From positions 124,001 to 188,000 of the forward strand of contig NZ_CP085307.1 in NCBI RefSeq assembly GCF_020700235.1: DNA of 64,000 bases, in the 5' to 3' direction. This DNA is from Haladaptatus pallidirubidus. GTDB lineage: Archaea; Halobacteriota; Halobacteria; Halobacteriales; Haladaptataceae. Within the stretch, counting starts at the first letter, position 1, and every line of letters starts with the position of its first letter. The notes beneath the pieces are model-generated. The model was not told the DNA's origin and searched no databases. It was given only the letters and a program-made list of their open reading frames with translations. Positions 32,170 through 40,806 of the stretch are shown piece by piece. The position numbers were made by a program, and so were the translations under genes.

Positions 32170-33564
32170 ATGGAGAGCTTCGTGAACCGGGAGACTGAAT
32201 TGTCACAGTTACGGGACTGCTACACGTCCGATGAAGCCGAGATGGTCGTCATTTTCGGTCGTCGTCGCCTCGGGAAGACGCAACTCGTCCAGCACTCACT
32301 CGCGGATAGAGACGATACAGTCGTCTACCAGGCAACGGAGACGACGCCCCAAATACAACTCGACGAGTTCGTCGGTGTCGCATCTGAATCGTTCCCTGGC
32401 ATTACTCAAATTAAACAAGATTGGGAAGCGCTCCTCGGCTACCTGGGTGACCAAGATGGGATCGTGGTCCTTGACGAATTTCCGTATCTTATTGATGCTG
32501 ATGAGAGTCTCCCCTCGGTCATTCAACGGCTGTGGGATCAACGATTCCAGCACACCACAGGGACACTCATCTTAGTCGGGTCATCGATTAGCATGATGGA
32601 AGAAGCAACGCTGTTGGGAAACAGCCCGCTGTATGGCCGATTTACGGAAAAACTGGATCTTCGACCACTCGACTTCACTGCCGCGCAAGCCTTCGTTCCT
32701 GATAACTACTCGCCCGAGGAGCGAATCTATACGTGGAGCATCTTCGGCGGCGTTCCGTACTATCTCGACGGCATCGAACTCGATCACGACCTGGGAACGG
32801 TACTCACGGACGAAGTCCTCTCACAGAGAGGGTATCTCCACAACGAACCGGAATATGTTTTGCGCACTGAACTCACAAACCCAAATCGGTACTTTGCGAT
32901 CCTGACTGCCATTGCAGCCGGCAAAACGTCATCGAACGAGATTGCACAAGCAGTGGGAATCGACGGAAAACAGATTTCGACGTACACCCAGAAGTTAGAG
33001 CGCCTCCGGCTCATCGAACGTGAGGTGCCACTGACCGAGGAAAAGTCGAAGTCACGTCGTGGTCGCTACCGAATTCTCGATCCACTGTTCCGGTTCTGGT
33101 TTCGGTTTGTCTACGGGAATGAAGATAGGTACGAACGGTTGGGTAAAGATGCCTACGAAGCAGTGATCAAACCAGAACTCGCTGATTTCGTTAGTCCGGA
33201 GTTCGAGATCCTCTGCCAAGAGGCACTGCCCCACCTGTACCCGGACAAAACGTTTCTCGATATCGGCCGATGGTGGTACAAAAATCACGAGGTAGATGCC
33301 GTCGGATTCACCACCGATGGAACGATGGTCGTCGGCGAGTGTAAATTCACGACTGCACCGCTGGATTACAGTGCACTCGCATCGCTCGAAACCCATGCAG
33401 AAGAAATTCGATGGTCACCGAACACGAGCGAGACAGTCACTACCGAATATGCACTCTTTACGCGAAATGGCGCGACCCAATCGGTTCGTGAGACGGTGGC
33501 TAAGCGAGAGGGCGTCCAATTGTTCACGCTTGACGACGTGATTCGCCGTTCTTGTACAGAGTGA
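32170..33564 (+). CDS. AAA/STAND-type archaeal ATPase with winged helix and PD-(D/E)XK-like domain
   Basis: A 464-residue protein. Residues 1-200 are an archaeal ATPase (PF01637 type) with Walker A FGRRRLGKTQLVQ, Walker B GIVVLDEFPYLI and sensor LVGSS. Residues about 230-300 are a winged helix (SSNEIAQAVGIDGKQISTYT). Residues 330-464 match DUF234 and hold HEVDAVGFTTDGTMVVGECK, an E-x-D ... E-x-K nuclease-like motif. Related proteins are expanded in archaea and often mobile; their function is not established. The gene lies between two pieces of a TumE-like gene read the other way. Confidence 0.88.
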   Translation: MESFVNRETELSQLRDCYTSDEAEMVVIFGRRRLGKTQLVQHSLADRDDTVVYQATETTPQIQLDEFVGVASESFPGITQIKQDWEALLGYLGDQDGIVVLDEFPYLIDADESLPSVIQRLWDQRFQHTTGTLILVGSSISMMEEATLLGNSPLYGRFTEKLDLRPLDFTAAQAFVPDNYSPEERIYTWSIFGGVPYYLDGIELDHDLGTVLTDEVLSQRGYLHNEPEYVLRTELTNPNRYFAILTAIAAGKTSSNEIAQAVGIDGKQISTYTQKLERLRLIEREVPLTEEKSKSRRGRYRILDPLFRFWFRFVYGNEDRYERLGKDAYEAVIKPELADFVSPEFEILCQEALPHLYPDKTFLDIGRWWYKNHEVDAVGFTTDGTMVVGECKFTTAPLDYSALASLETHAEEIRWSPNTSETVTTEYALFTRNGATQSVRETVAKREGVQLFTLDDVIRRSCTE

Positions 33565-33569
33565 GCCAC

Positions 33570-33708
33570 GATGCGAGATGACAATCGAATCCGGGCGATT
33601 CGCTGGAAAGGTGGAAATCGTCTCGATCCACTCCTCAGATCCGAGAATCGATGCGATTTCTCGTAGTAACGCACGATTTGGTGTGAGACGGTACTCCAAG
33701 ACATTCAA
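33570..33708 (-). pseudogene. N-terminal fragment of a TumE-like gene
   Basis: The minus strand from 33708 (TTG) reads NVLEYRLTPNRALLREIASI, then SEEWIETISTFPANRPDSIV. This matches the start of the relative at 62906 (TPNRVLLREIASILGSEEW and FPSNRPDSVVVS). After IVIS the similarity stops, and the downstream part would lie beyond the ATPase gene. The homologous continuation appears at 31664-32101, also on the minus strand. Confidence 0.7.
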
Positions 33709-33953
33709 TCGGACGATACACCAGATCCAATTCCGTTTTTCGACACGACAAATGGCACACCTGAAACTAGCAAGGCACTAGGGAAATACAAATGGGGGAA
33801 AGAACGACGGCGATTATCCCTATTTCCTCTATCTCCTTTATCTCCTCGATGGACCAGCTAAGGATTCGACTGCTATTACCCCCATTTACATCGGCGACTT
33901 GTATGACCTTGTGATGTCGTGATCGGGCATCTTGCGTTCTATCACCGGGGCTA
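33709..33953. other. Intergenic stretch, nothing recognised
   Basis: A minus-strand frame reads EEIKEIEEIGIIAVVLSPIC, low in complexity and without a start of its own. I see no gene here. Confidence 0.35.
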
Positions 33954-35051
33954 TCACTCTTCCATGCTCGATCGCGCAAGCGCAAGCGCCTCCTCCTCAT
34001 TCATCGGCCCTTTGTCCGTGAGGAGCTCGAGAAATCTTCCAACGCGTTGCTCCGTTGGTTCGATGTTAGCACGAGATAATAGCGTCGAGGCGCCAGAGGC
34101 ACCGGTTCCCCTTCCAAACAATAACTCTCGGCGCCCCCCGAACACATGGGGGTTGAATGGTTCGAAAACACTTGGCTCATGGAGCATGGCTGCTGTGTGG
34201 ATACCCGATTCGTGTTCCGTTACTTCCGACCCCAGTATTGCCTTCCGCGAGCCAGCAGCGTCCGTTTCCTCTAGAATATCGAGAACCGATCGACACGTCG
34301 GAATCAGCTTGTCCTTGGTAACACCAAATGACACATCGTGTTCGACAACCCCACTGGTGACAACTTCTTCGAGGGCTGAATTGCCAGCTCGTTCACCGAG
34401 CGAGGCAACACTAACGTCTGCTTTCCCAACACCAACCTCGTGAGCCGCTAATGCGTTCGCAGTTGCGACTCCCATATCATCGTGAAAGTGAACACCAATC
34501 TTAGAAAGCGCAACATCCTCTTGCAATGTTGATAGCAAATCGCGAACTGAAATAGGCGTTCGAGCGCCAACGGTGTCAGCAAGGGTCACAAAGCCAACGT
34601 CACTAAATCGTATAGCTACCTCACTGAGATGTTCCGGTTCTGTACGAAATGCATCAATGAGTGTAAGGTGTGGCACGAGGCCATGATCCGTCGCCAGATC
34701 GATTGCTTCTCGCGCCAATCTGAGGACTTCGTTTCGTGGCTTTTGAAGACTGTATTCGAGCTGAAGATCCGATATTGGGATAAACACTTCAGCAACGTCT
34801 GCCTCTGCCACGGCGGCAGCCTCGATGTCATCTTCAACGGCCCGTGCAAGTGCGATGATTTGTGCATCGGTGGTCGACGCGAGTCGGCGAATTACTGTTC
34901 GGTCCTTCTCGCCAGTGATTGGGAACCCGGGTTGGATGAACGCAAGGCCAAGCTCATCGAGTTTCTTTCCTGCAGTGACCTTCTGCTCGATCGAATAGTT
35001 CCGACCGGGCATCTGGTCACCCTCCCGGAGTGTGACATCGGAAAGTATCAT
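33954..35051 (-). CDS. Homocitrate/isopropylmalate-synthase-family enzyme (LeuA/NifV-like)
   Basis: A 365-residue TIM-barrel enzyme without the LeuA regulatory domain. It starts MILSDVTLREGDQMPGRNYS, the LeuA family opening, and has metal ligands in HFHDDMGVATANAL and catalytic SLGERAGNSALEEVV. The second domain has EHESGIHTAAMLHEPSVFEP and FGGRRELLFGRGTG, typical of homocitrate synthase and citramalate synthase. It joins an acyl-CoA to a 2-oxo acid. It starts one base after the stop of the CoA-transferase, so the pair acts together on one acid; which acid is unknown. Confidence 0.85.
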   Translation of the reverse strand: MILSDVTLREGDQMPGRNYSIEQKVTAGKKLDELGLAFIQPGFPITGEKDRTVIRRLASTTDAQIIALARAVEDDIEAAAVAEADVAEVFIPISDLQLEYSLQKPRNEVLRLAREAIDLATDHGLVPHLTLIDAFRTEPEHLSEVAIRFSDVGFVTLADTVGARTPISVRDLLSTLQEDVALSKIGVHFHDDMGVATANALAAHEVGVGKADVSVASLGERAGNSALEEVVTSGVVEHDVSFGVTKDKLIPTCRSVLDILEETDAAGSRKAILGSEVTEHESGIHTAAMLHEPSVFEPFNPHVFGGRRELLFGRGTGASGASTLLSRANIEPTEQRVGRFLELLTDKGPMNEEEALALARSSMEE

Positions 35052-35052
35052 C

Positions 35053-36267
35053 TTAGATCACGTCCTCGGTGACGAGTTGTTCAAACGTTTCTGTCGGAAG
35101 GCCCAGCTCTTCACAGTATACTTCCTGATTATCTTTCCCATGCGGAGGCCCAGTATGACGAACACTACCGGGTGTTCGGGAAAATTTTGGGATGGGTGCG
35201 TGTGTTTTTAGTGATCCAAAGTCGCTATCTTCTACTTCGATAATGTCGTTCCGAGCTTGGTACTGATCATCTTCAAAAATATCACTGATGGTGTGGACGG
35301 GACCAACGATCGCATCTGCAGCTTCCATTTCCTCGAGTGCCTGAGCAGTCGTCCGTTGGCGAGTCCACTCTTCGATTATCCTGTCGAGCGCTTCGGCATG
35401 CGCGACGCGGTTCTCGTTGGTCGAAAATCGAGGATCGTTAATCAAGTCCGGTCGATCGATCGCCTGCATCACGTTTTCGAAAATCGACTGGGAGGAGGCA
35501 GAGAGTGTTATGTGCCCGTCTTCGGTTTTAAAAATGTTGCGCGGCGCAGCATTGGGATGACGATTCCCTGTCCGTTCTCGAACTTTATTTTTGAAATCGT
35601 ACGCTTCAACATCCCCAATGAACAGTCGAAAGAGCGGCTCATAGAGACTGACATCGATTACCTGGCCATCTCCACTCCCTCCATGGCCTATTTCACGTTC
35701 AAAAAGTGCGAACATTGCAGACTGTACTGCAAACTGTGCAGCAGTCAGATCAGCTAAACTGATAGGTGGGAGCAACGGTCCACGGTCAGGATATCCGTTT
35801 GCGTGCGCCCACCCGGAAATCCCTTCAGCAACGGTACCGAATCCTGGTTTTGTCGATCGTGGACCGGTTTGGCCATAGCCAGAAAGACGAACGCTGATCA
35901 GCTCTGAATTGACTTCTTGTAATGATGTTGGATCGGCGTTCCACCGCTCAAGCGTTCCCGGCCGGAAATTTTCAAAAAAGAGATCTGCATCTTTTACGAG
36001 TTCGTGGAGAAGTGCAGCGCCTTCCTCGGTACTCAAATCGAGCGTCACACACCGCTTATTGCGACCGATCGATTTCCACCAGAGCGAGATACCATCCTCA
36101 AATGGTGGCCATTCTCGAAGCGGATCCGGATGATCGGGATGTTCAACCATAATAACGTCAGCGCCGAAATCAGCCAACTGACACGTCGCGAATCCACCAC
36201 TGATCATCCCAGAGCAGTCGATAACCCGCAATCCGTCCAGTGGTCCTGTAGTAGTTGTTGGAGCCAT
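35053..36267 (-). CDS. Class III CoA-transferase (CaiB/BaiF family)
   Basis: A 404-residue enzyme of the CaiB/formyl-CoA transferase fold. Motifs are GPLDGLRVIDCSGMISGGFA, the ADFGADVIMVEHPDHPDPLR segment and KRCVTLDLSTEEG. The catalytic Asp is likely that in VIDVSLYEPLFRLF. The ATG at 36267 is used because the upstream extension is non-homologous. It moves CoA between carboxylic acids, making an acyl-CoA. With the synthase downstream this suggests a short pathway for an organic acid brought in by the neighbouring symporter. Confidence 0.9.
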   Translation of the reverse strand: MAPTTTTGPLDGLRVIDCSGMISGGFATCQLADFGADVIMVEHPDHPDPLREWPPFEDGISLWWKSIGRNKRCVTLDLSTEEGAALLHELVKDADLFFENFRPGTLERWNADPTSLQEVNSELISVRLSGYGQTGPRSTKPGFGTVAEGISGWAHANGYPDRGPLLPPISLADLTAAQFAVQSAMFALFEREIGHGGSGDGQVIDVSLYEPLFRLFIGDVEAYDFKNKVRERTGNRHPNAAPRNIFKTEDGHITLSASSQSIFENVMQAIDRPDLINDPRFSTNENRVAHAEALDRIIEEWTRQRTTAQALEEMEAADAIVGPVHTISDIFEDDQYQARNDIIEVEDSDFGSLKTHAPIPKFSRTPGSVRHTGPPHGKDNQEVYCEELGLPTETFEQLVTEDVI

Positions 36268-36380
36268 AATGTTCAATTTCCGAGTATGTAGTATCGGGAA
36301 GCGTGATGGAAAGTAGGTTGCTCCATCGTGCGTTGGCTGTTTATATACTTCAAACGGAATTCCCACTCCAAATATGAAGA

Positions 36381-37010
36381 TCAAGTCGACAGTTGGTGGT
36401 CATCAAGTGAGTTAACGGCATCACGAAGCAGCTTTGCCTGTGCTTTGCGAAGATGCTCAAGACACGTGCCTCGTGTGATACCGAGTTCTGTCGCGAGTTC
36501 TTCGCTCGAAATTTGGCGGGGCCACTCGAAATATCCGGCATCTAACGCTGTCTCAACCACCTCCCGTTGCCGAGAGGTGAGCGCGGGATCAGTACCTGGG
36601 AATTGTGAGAGGGCATCAACGGTAACCGTCCCAAACGACTGAAAGTCTTTGATGATGTTTGTGATGTCTTCGTGTTGAAATGCGAGAATATGGTACACAC
36701 GGCTACGTTTGTCGATTCGATTCTGCCGCCGGAGGACACCGTTGTTTCGATGAATCGCGGGATATGCTCCACAAGACGATTTCGTTACCAGGATAGCTTC
36801 ACTTCCGAGTAATTCGACATGCTCGACTTGCTCTGCTTCAGAAAGTGTCTCGTAATACTCTCTAGCGTGTCCTTCCGCTTGAACGATTAGCGTCACCAAT
36901 TCATCGTGAAGCTCTAACACCTCGATATCGATCGTGTCATCTGTTTCTGACGCCAGTTCTGAAAGCACGCAGTCCCCTTCAAGCTGAAGATGAAGCGTTG
37001 CCTCGTACAT
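36381..37010 (-). CDS. Bacterio-opsin-activator (bat) type HTH regulator
   Basis: A 209-residue protein ending in the HTH-10 domain: LTSRQREVVETALDAGYFEW, then ISSEELATELGITRGTCLEH and LRKAQAKLL. The N-terminal 130 residues are an unknown sensor-type domain. Haloarchaea use this class to activate catabolic genes. It lies between the CoA-transferase operon and the divergent symporter at 37.3 kb, so it probably controls one or both. Confidence 0.92.
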   Translation of the reverse strand: MYEATLHLQLEGDCVLSELASETDDTIDIEVLELHDELVTLIVQAEGHAREYYETLSEAEQVEHVELLGSEAILVTKSSCGAYPAIHRNNGVLRRQNRIDKRSRVYHILAFQHEDITNIIKDFQSFGTVTVDALSQFPGTDPALTSRQREVVETALDAGYFEWPRQISSEELATELGITRGTCLEHLRKAQAKLLRDAVNSLDDHQLST

Positions 37011-37326
37011 TGTTATACACTATCGATGATGTAATGATAAGCGTTAGCGTCATCCGCGGTGTTCTAAAAAATCACAAAACTTGGATTGAGGCCATCAATC
37101 GTCCTCTTGTCGCTCGCTAGGCCACATCGAGTATTCCATCAAGTCGCGCTGGTTCGTTGTCCAGTGTATTTAAACACCCAATTAGCGGTGGGACAACACT
37201 CTTTGAGGTATGTTCGCAATCCACTTTCGAATCCATGGTACAAAATGGCAGTTGCAAAAAAAGGTCGAGCACTACAAAATCGGGACCAAGACTGGCCAAC
37301 CGTTCAGTGAGAATGGTGGTGATACG
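37011..37326. promoter_or_regulatory. Divergent region between bat regulator and symporter
   Basis: The region holds a TATA-like TATTTAAACAC (37167-37177) on the plus strand, about 150 bases before the symporter ATG. A long leader or an additional upstream start codon at 37210 is possible; that 39-residue extension is basic and unlike the family. The rest shows no gene. Confidence 0.35.
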
Positions 37327-39114
37327 ATGGCGATAGAACCACAAACGGTGTCCTTAGGGTGGGAAATGGTGGTTCTAACTATTCTTGGTCTTGGAGCAAT
37401 GGCATTGGTTGGCTGGTACTCATACAGTAAACGAATTGGTGTCGACGTTGATGATTTCTTCTCTGCGAGTAAATCACTCGGATTCGTGATTATTGCACTC
37501 ACGATATTTGCGGATTCGTACAGTGGAAATTCCTTCTTAGGATATGCAGCGAAAACCTATCGCTCCGGTGCGTGGTTCTTGGTATATCCGCAATTCATGG
37601 TCGCGGGAGTAATTGGATCGCTCATAATTGCGCCACCTCTCATAAACCTTGGAAAAAAATGGGACTACACATCTCCAATCGATTATCTCGAACATCGATT
37701 CAACTCCTCGGTGGCGCTACTGGCAGTCTGCTTTCTCTTGTGGGGTACATTCGTCCAGTTCACAGAACAGTTCTTCGCAATGGGATATTTAGGACACGTC
37801 GCCTCCGGCGGAGTACTCCCCTATCAGGCGGTGATTGTTCTCTTTGCCCTCGTCATTCTACTCTATGTTGGGATCGGTGGGTTCAGAGGAACGGCACTGA
37901 CCGCAGCGCTTCAAGGAGCGTTGATGATTTTCGCGCTCTCGATGATGCTCGTCGTAATCGGGCTGCTTGGTGGTTTTACTGCGCAAATGAACACCGTTTG
38001 GCAAGTGGCACCCGACAAACTCACGTTACCGTCTACCTCGACAATGACGGGCTGGTACAGTACGATCGTGCTGATACTGCTGGGACTCCCGACGTATATC
38101 CACATCCAACAATTCTATCTCGGCGTGCGAGATGCAGAGGATCTCCGTAGAACGTTTCGACTGCAGGCACCGATTTTCCTCTTTGCAGCATTGACACTGT
38201 GGTTGATCGGCATGTTCGGGAGCGGAGCGCTTCCAAATCTCACAGAATCACAATCCGAACAACTCGTTCCATTTTTACTGGGGTCATTCGTTCAATCTCA
38301 AGGTGGAACTCTTCTTCCGTCGTTGATCTCACTGGGAGTGATTATGGCTACGCTCTCGACGGCAGGAGCCGCTGTAATGGTGCTTTCGATGGTGCTCTCT
38401 AAAGACCTCTATCGCCGGTACGTGAATCCAGAGGCATCGGACAGCCGTGTCATTAATGCGAGCAGGGTCGTTTTAGCGCTGTTTTTGTTGTTGGCGCTCG
38501 GTGTCTCCTTCTCACCATCGCTTACAATATGGGGCTGGACGGAACTCAAATTCGAGTTCCTCCTCCAAGCAACACCGGTGTTCATTTTCGGGCTGTACTC
38601 CCATCGAATCAAGAACAATCCTGCAATTGCAGGGATGATTATTGGATGCGTTGTCGCAGTCGGTCTCTATCTGACGGGGAATCCGGAGCCACTCGGGATT
38701 CACGCAGGAATCATTGGATTCCTCGTCAATTCGGTGGTGATGATCGGTGGAAGCTACCTCTCCGGAGTGGATGAAGAAACGGAACGAGCAAAGGAAATTC
38801 TCCACTTCAACTCACGGGAACCGTCTGAAGAGACAACCACCGGCACGGTGAAGTATATCCTTCCAGCACAGTCGAAGTCCTTTTGGATTGGGTTGGGGAT
38901 CGTGATTGCGATTCTCGTTCCGTGGTACGCGCCCGAAAGTTGGAATGCGAGAGCTGCGTTCGGCCTTCCAATATGGACGTGGGGAACGATCGTTGCTCTC
39001 TGTATAGAAACTGCATTCGTCCTCTTTGCGACCTACATCTGGCGGGAAGAGTCACCGACGAGTCAACCATCGACCGTTACAGATGACCAACCGTCGGAGG
39101 AAGAAATCGTGTGA
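37327..39114 (+). CDS. Sodium:solute symporter (SSS family)
   Basis: A 595-residue carrier with about 13 to 14 membrane helices. Landmarks are VDDFFSASKSLGFVIIALTI, DSYSGNSFLGYAAKTYRSGA and STAGAAVMVLSMVLSKDLYR, the family's sodium-site helix 8 region. The ATG follows GGTGGTGAT. It differs from the carrier at 4.8-6.4 kb, having longer loops and an extended C-terminal hydrophilic tail. It probably imports a carboxylate or amino acid and is set divergent to the bat regulator and the CoA-transferase pair. Confidence 0.9.
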   Translation: MAIEPQTVSLGWEMVVLTILGLGAMALVGWYSYSKRIGVDVDDFFSASKSLGFVIIALTIFADSYSGNSFLGYAAKTYRSGAWFLVYPQFMVAGVIGSLIIAPPLINLGKKWDYTSPIDYLEHRFNSSVALLAVCFLLWGTFVQFTEQFFAMGYLGHVASGGVLPYQAVIVLFALVILLYVGIGGFRGTALTAALQGALMIFALSMMLVVIGLLGGFTAQMNTVWQVAPDKLTLPSTSTMTGWYSTIVLILLGLPTYIHIQQFYLGVRDAEDLRRTFRLQAPIFLFAALTLWLIGMFGSGALPNLTESQSEQLVPFLLGSFVQSQGGTLLPSLISLGVIMATLSTAGAAVMVLSMVLSKDLYRRYVNPEASDSRVINASRVVLALFLLLALGVSFSPSLTIWGWTELKFEFLLQATPVFIFGLYSHRIKNNPAIAGMIIGCVVAVGLYLTGNPEPLGIHAGIIGFLVNSVVMIGGSYLSGVDEETERAKEILHFNSREPSEETTTGTVKYILPAQSKSFWIGLGIVIAILVPWYAPESWNARAAFGLPIWTWGTIVALCIETAFVLFATYIWREESPTSQPSTVTDDQPSEEEIV

Positions 39115-39129
39115 GGAGTCTTCGATTCT

Positions 39130-39456
39130 TTACTGGGTCGAATTTATCCATAACAATAGGATGTTCGAGCCCCTTTGCCTCTCCATCGCCTGCAGTTCCA
39201 TTTTGAACGCCTGCATGGTCGATGGGTATGCCTCGTGGTTCAGAACGTGTCGAACCTCCTCTAACGAGTAGCCAGCCTCCTCAAGGACGACTGTCCAGCC
39301 ACTCTCGGCGTCCGATTCGAGGATTCGAAGCCAGACTAAGAGGAGTTTCGCGTGATCCGAGCGGAAGAGTTCGATACCACCCTTGTAGGCGAGAGGTAGC
39401 TTGTCCTCTTTGGCTACAGAAAGAAGGTCTCGACCAAAGCCATGTGGCTGCGTGAT
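39130..39456 (-). pseudogene. Start-less remnant of an unknown protein
   Basis: One open minus-strand frame of 108 codons reads HGFGRDLLSVAKEDKLPLAY, then KLLLVWLRILESDAESGWTV and VLEEAGYSLEEVRHVLNHEA. It is strongly protein-like, with amphipathic helices, but has no ATG or GTG near its beginning, and a stop lies directly upstream. It is probably the C-terminal part of a decayed gene. I do not recognise the family. Confidence 0.55.
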
Positions 39457-39540
39457 TTACCTAAGTTAACTGCCGAACAGTAGTGCACAAAATGGATGCT
39501 TGCAGAAGCACAAAAGGTGTTGACCAGCGAATGACCGATT

Positions 39541-39702
39541 CTATGCTTGCTCTATATTCTCTCGAACCATGCTTTCTTCTACGTCGACATCAGGATGTTC
39601 AGCCTTTGCATGTTCTTGGACTTGCTCAAGCACTTCTTCTTCAGTTACGCCTTCCGCAGTGAAGTCACACCCCTCGATCACACAGCTGAATTGTCGTGGC
39701 AT
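39541..39702 (-). CDS. DUF1059 small protein
   Basis: A 53-residue protein starting MPRQFSCVIEGCDFTAEGVT. The Cys pair six residues apart (SCVIEGC), the EEEVLEQVQEHAKAEH helix and a short acidic end match DUF1059, a family of small putative metal-binding proteins. A longer reading with 19 more residues is rejected because the family begins here. Role unknown. Confidence 0.85.
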   Translation of the reverse strand: MPRQFSCVIEGCDFTAEGVTEEEVLEQVQEHAKAEHPDVDVEESMVRENIEQA

Positions 39703-39866
39703 ACTGGTTGCTAGTCCAGTCAGTGCCATCAAACTACTGGCAGCTAGAGGCTGATTCAATAGACTGTTCTACTGAAGCCAATACTCACTGAGCTCATTCT
39801 TTGAGAGGATCTCTATCAATATACATGATTAGGTACAAAAAACACGCTCCAGTCAAGTGAGAGGTC

Positions 39867-39977
39867 TCAGAAAACCCGCTCAAGAACCATCTTGAGCTCA
39901 GTCTCGACTTCTGAAGCCTGTAGAATTTTGATTTGGTTGGTCAGTTGTTCGTTGAGTGATGCAGTCTCTCGTCGCAT
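39867..39977 (-). CDS. Very small ORF, coiled-coil-like
   Basis: A 36-codon frame reads MRRETASLNEQLTNQIKILQ, followed by ASEVETELKMVLERVF. It is helical and charged like a short coiled coil. There is no visible ribosome binding site. It may be a genuine micropeptide or the remnant of a longer gene. Confidence 0.3.
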   Translation of the reverse strand: MRRETASLNEQLTNQIKILQASEVETELKMVLERVF

Positions 39978-40007
39978 CTTCGTACCTATATGACGTGTTA
40001 AAACTGA

Positions 40008-40703
40008 TCAATCGTCTTTGACGGAAAGGTTGATATATGGTAATAGGAAAGTGACAAGTTTCCGTTCCACTTTCCGTAGATGGGTTGAAGCGGTCGTCTT
40101 TGTGATTCCTAATTCCTCGGCGAGTTCTTCGAGCGTCACTGCTCGGGGGATTTCAAAATATCCCATCTTGACTGCCAAATTTAGAAACTCACGTTGTCGC
40201 GTCGGAATTGACGAAAGAAGTTCCTGCCATTCTGCACGACTCGGTGTGATCTCTCGCCGAAAATCCTTTGTGATGCGTTCGACAGATACGCTCCCAAACT
40301 CGGAGAGTAATTCAATAGCCTTTGAGAGTTCGTCACGGTCACCCAAAAGCAGATTGAAATGTTCACAACCGTTTTTCAACTTCGTCGGCCCTATAGGGAG
40401 ATATCCTTCGTACATTAGCGCCTGTAAAGGGGTGAGTTCGGTTAGACGACCGCGAAGTAACACTGTTGCCGCACACCGCCCTTCGGGTGTTTCGTACTGT
40501 TCGACAACATCGACGCTATCGACCATTTCATGTGAGCGAATGATGTCGAGTGTCGCCTCGTATTCGCTGGTTTCCAATGCCAGCATTCCAATGTACCGGT
40601 GATTGCGGAACGTTGACGCAATAAATTCTCCAAAGACATCGAACTCGGCAAGCTTAGCAGTCCAGTCACCGTCGTACCAGACACGTACTTCCGCAGTCAA
40701 CAT
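40008..40703 (-). CDS. Bacterio-opsin-activator (bat) type HTH regulator
   Basis: A 231-residue regulator with the C-terminal HTH-10 motif: IPTRQREFLNLAVKMGYFEI, VTLEELAEELGITKTTASTH and LRKVERKLV. The N-terminal domain resembles that of the regulator at 56534 (same start pattern and LTAEVRVWYDGDWTAKLAEF versus LSARISIELPNDWTSAIGDL). It follows the PrpD gene by about 100 bases on the same strand, so it may be part of that operon and control it. Confidence 0.92.
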   Translation of the reverse strand: MLTAEVRVWYDGDWTAKLAEFDVFGEFIASTFRNHRYIGMLALETSEYEATLDIIRSHEMVDSVDVVEQYETPEGRCAATVLLRGRLTELTPLQALMYEGYLPIGPTKLKNGCEHFNLLLGDRDELSKAIELLSEFGSVSVERITKDFRREITPSRAEWQELLSSIPTRQREFLNLAVKMGYFEIPRAVTLEELAEELGITKTTASTHLRKVERKLVTFLLPYINLSVKDD

Positions 40704-40806
40704 CGTACTGAAACCATGAAGTCACACCCCATAAGCGCTTGCTATCACCTAACTCCAATATTCTAATTGTTGATCTGCAGTGTATTGGTCTCACCTTACT
40801 GACTTT

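Noticed and set aside
31664..33708. Clean insertion of the ATPase gene with a target-site duplication
   Set aside because: The shared FP-N-PDS-VIS segment on both sides differs at many bases, about three in four matching, which is too diverged for a recent duplication.
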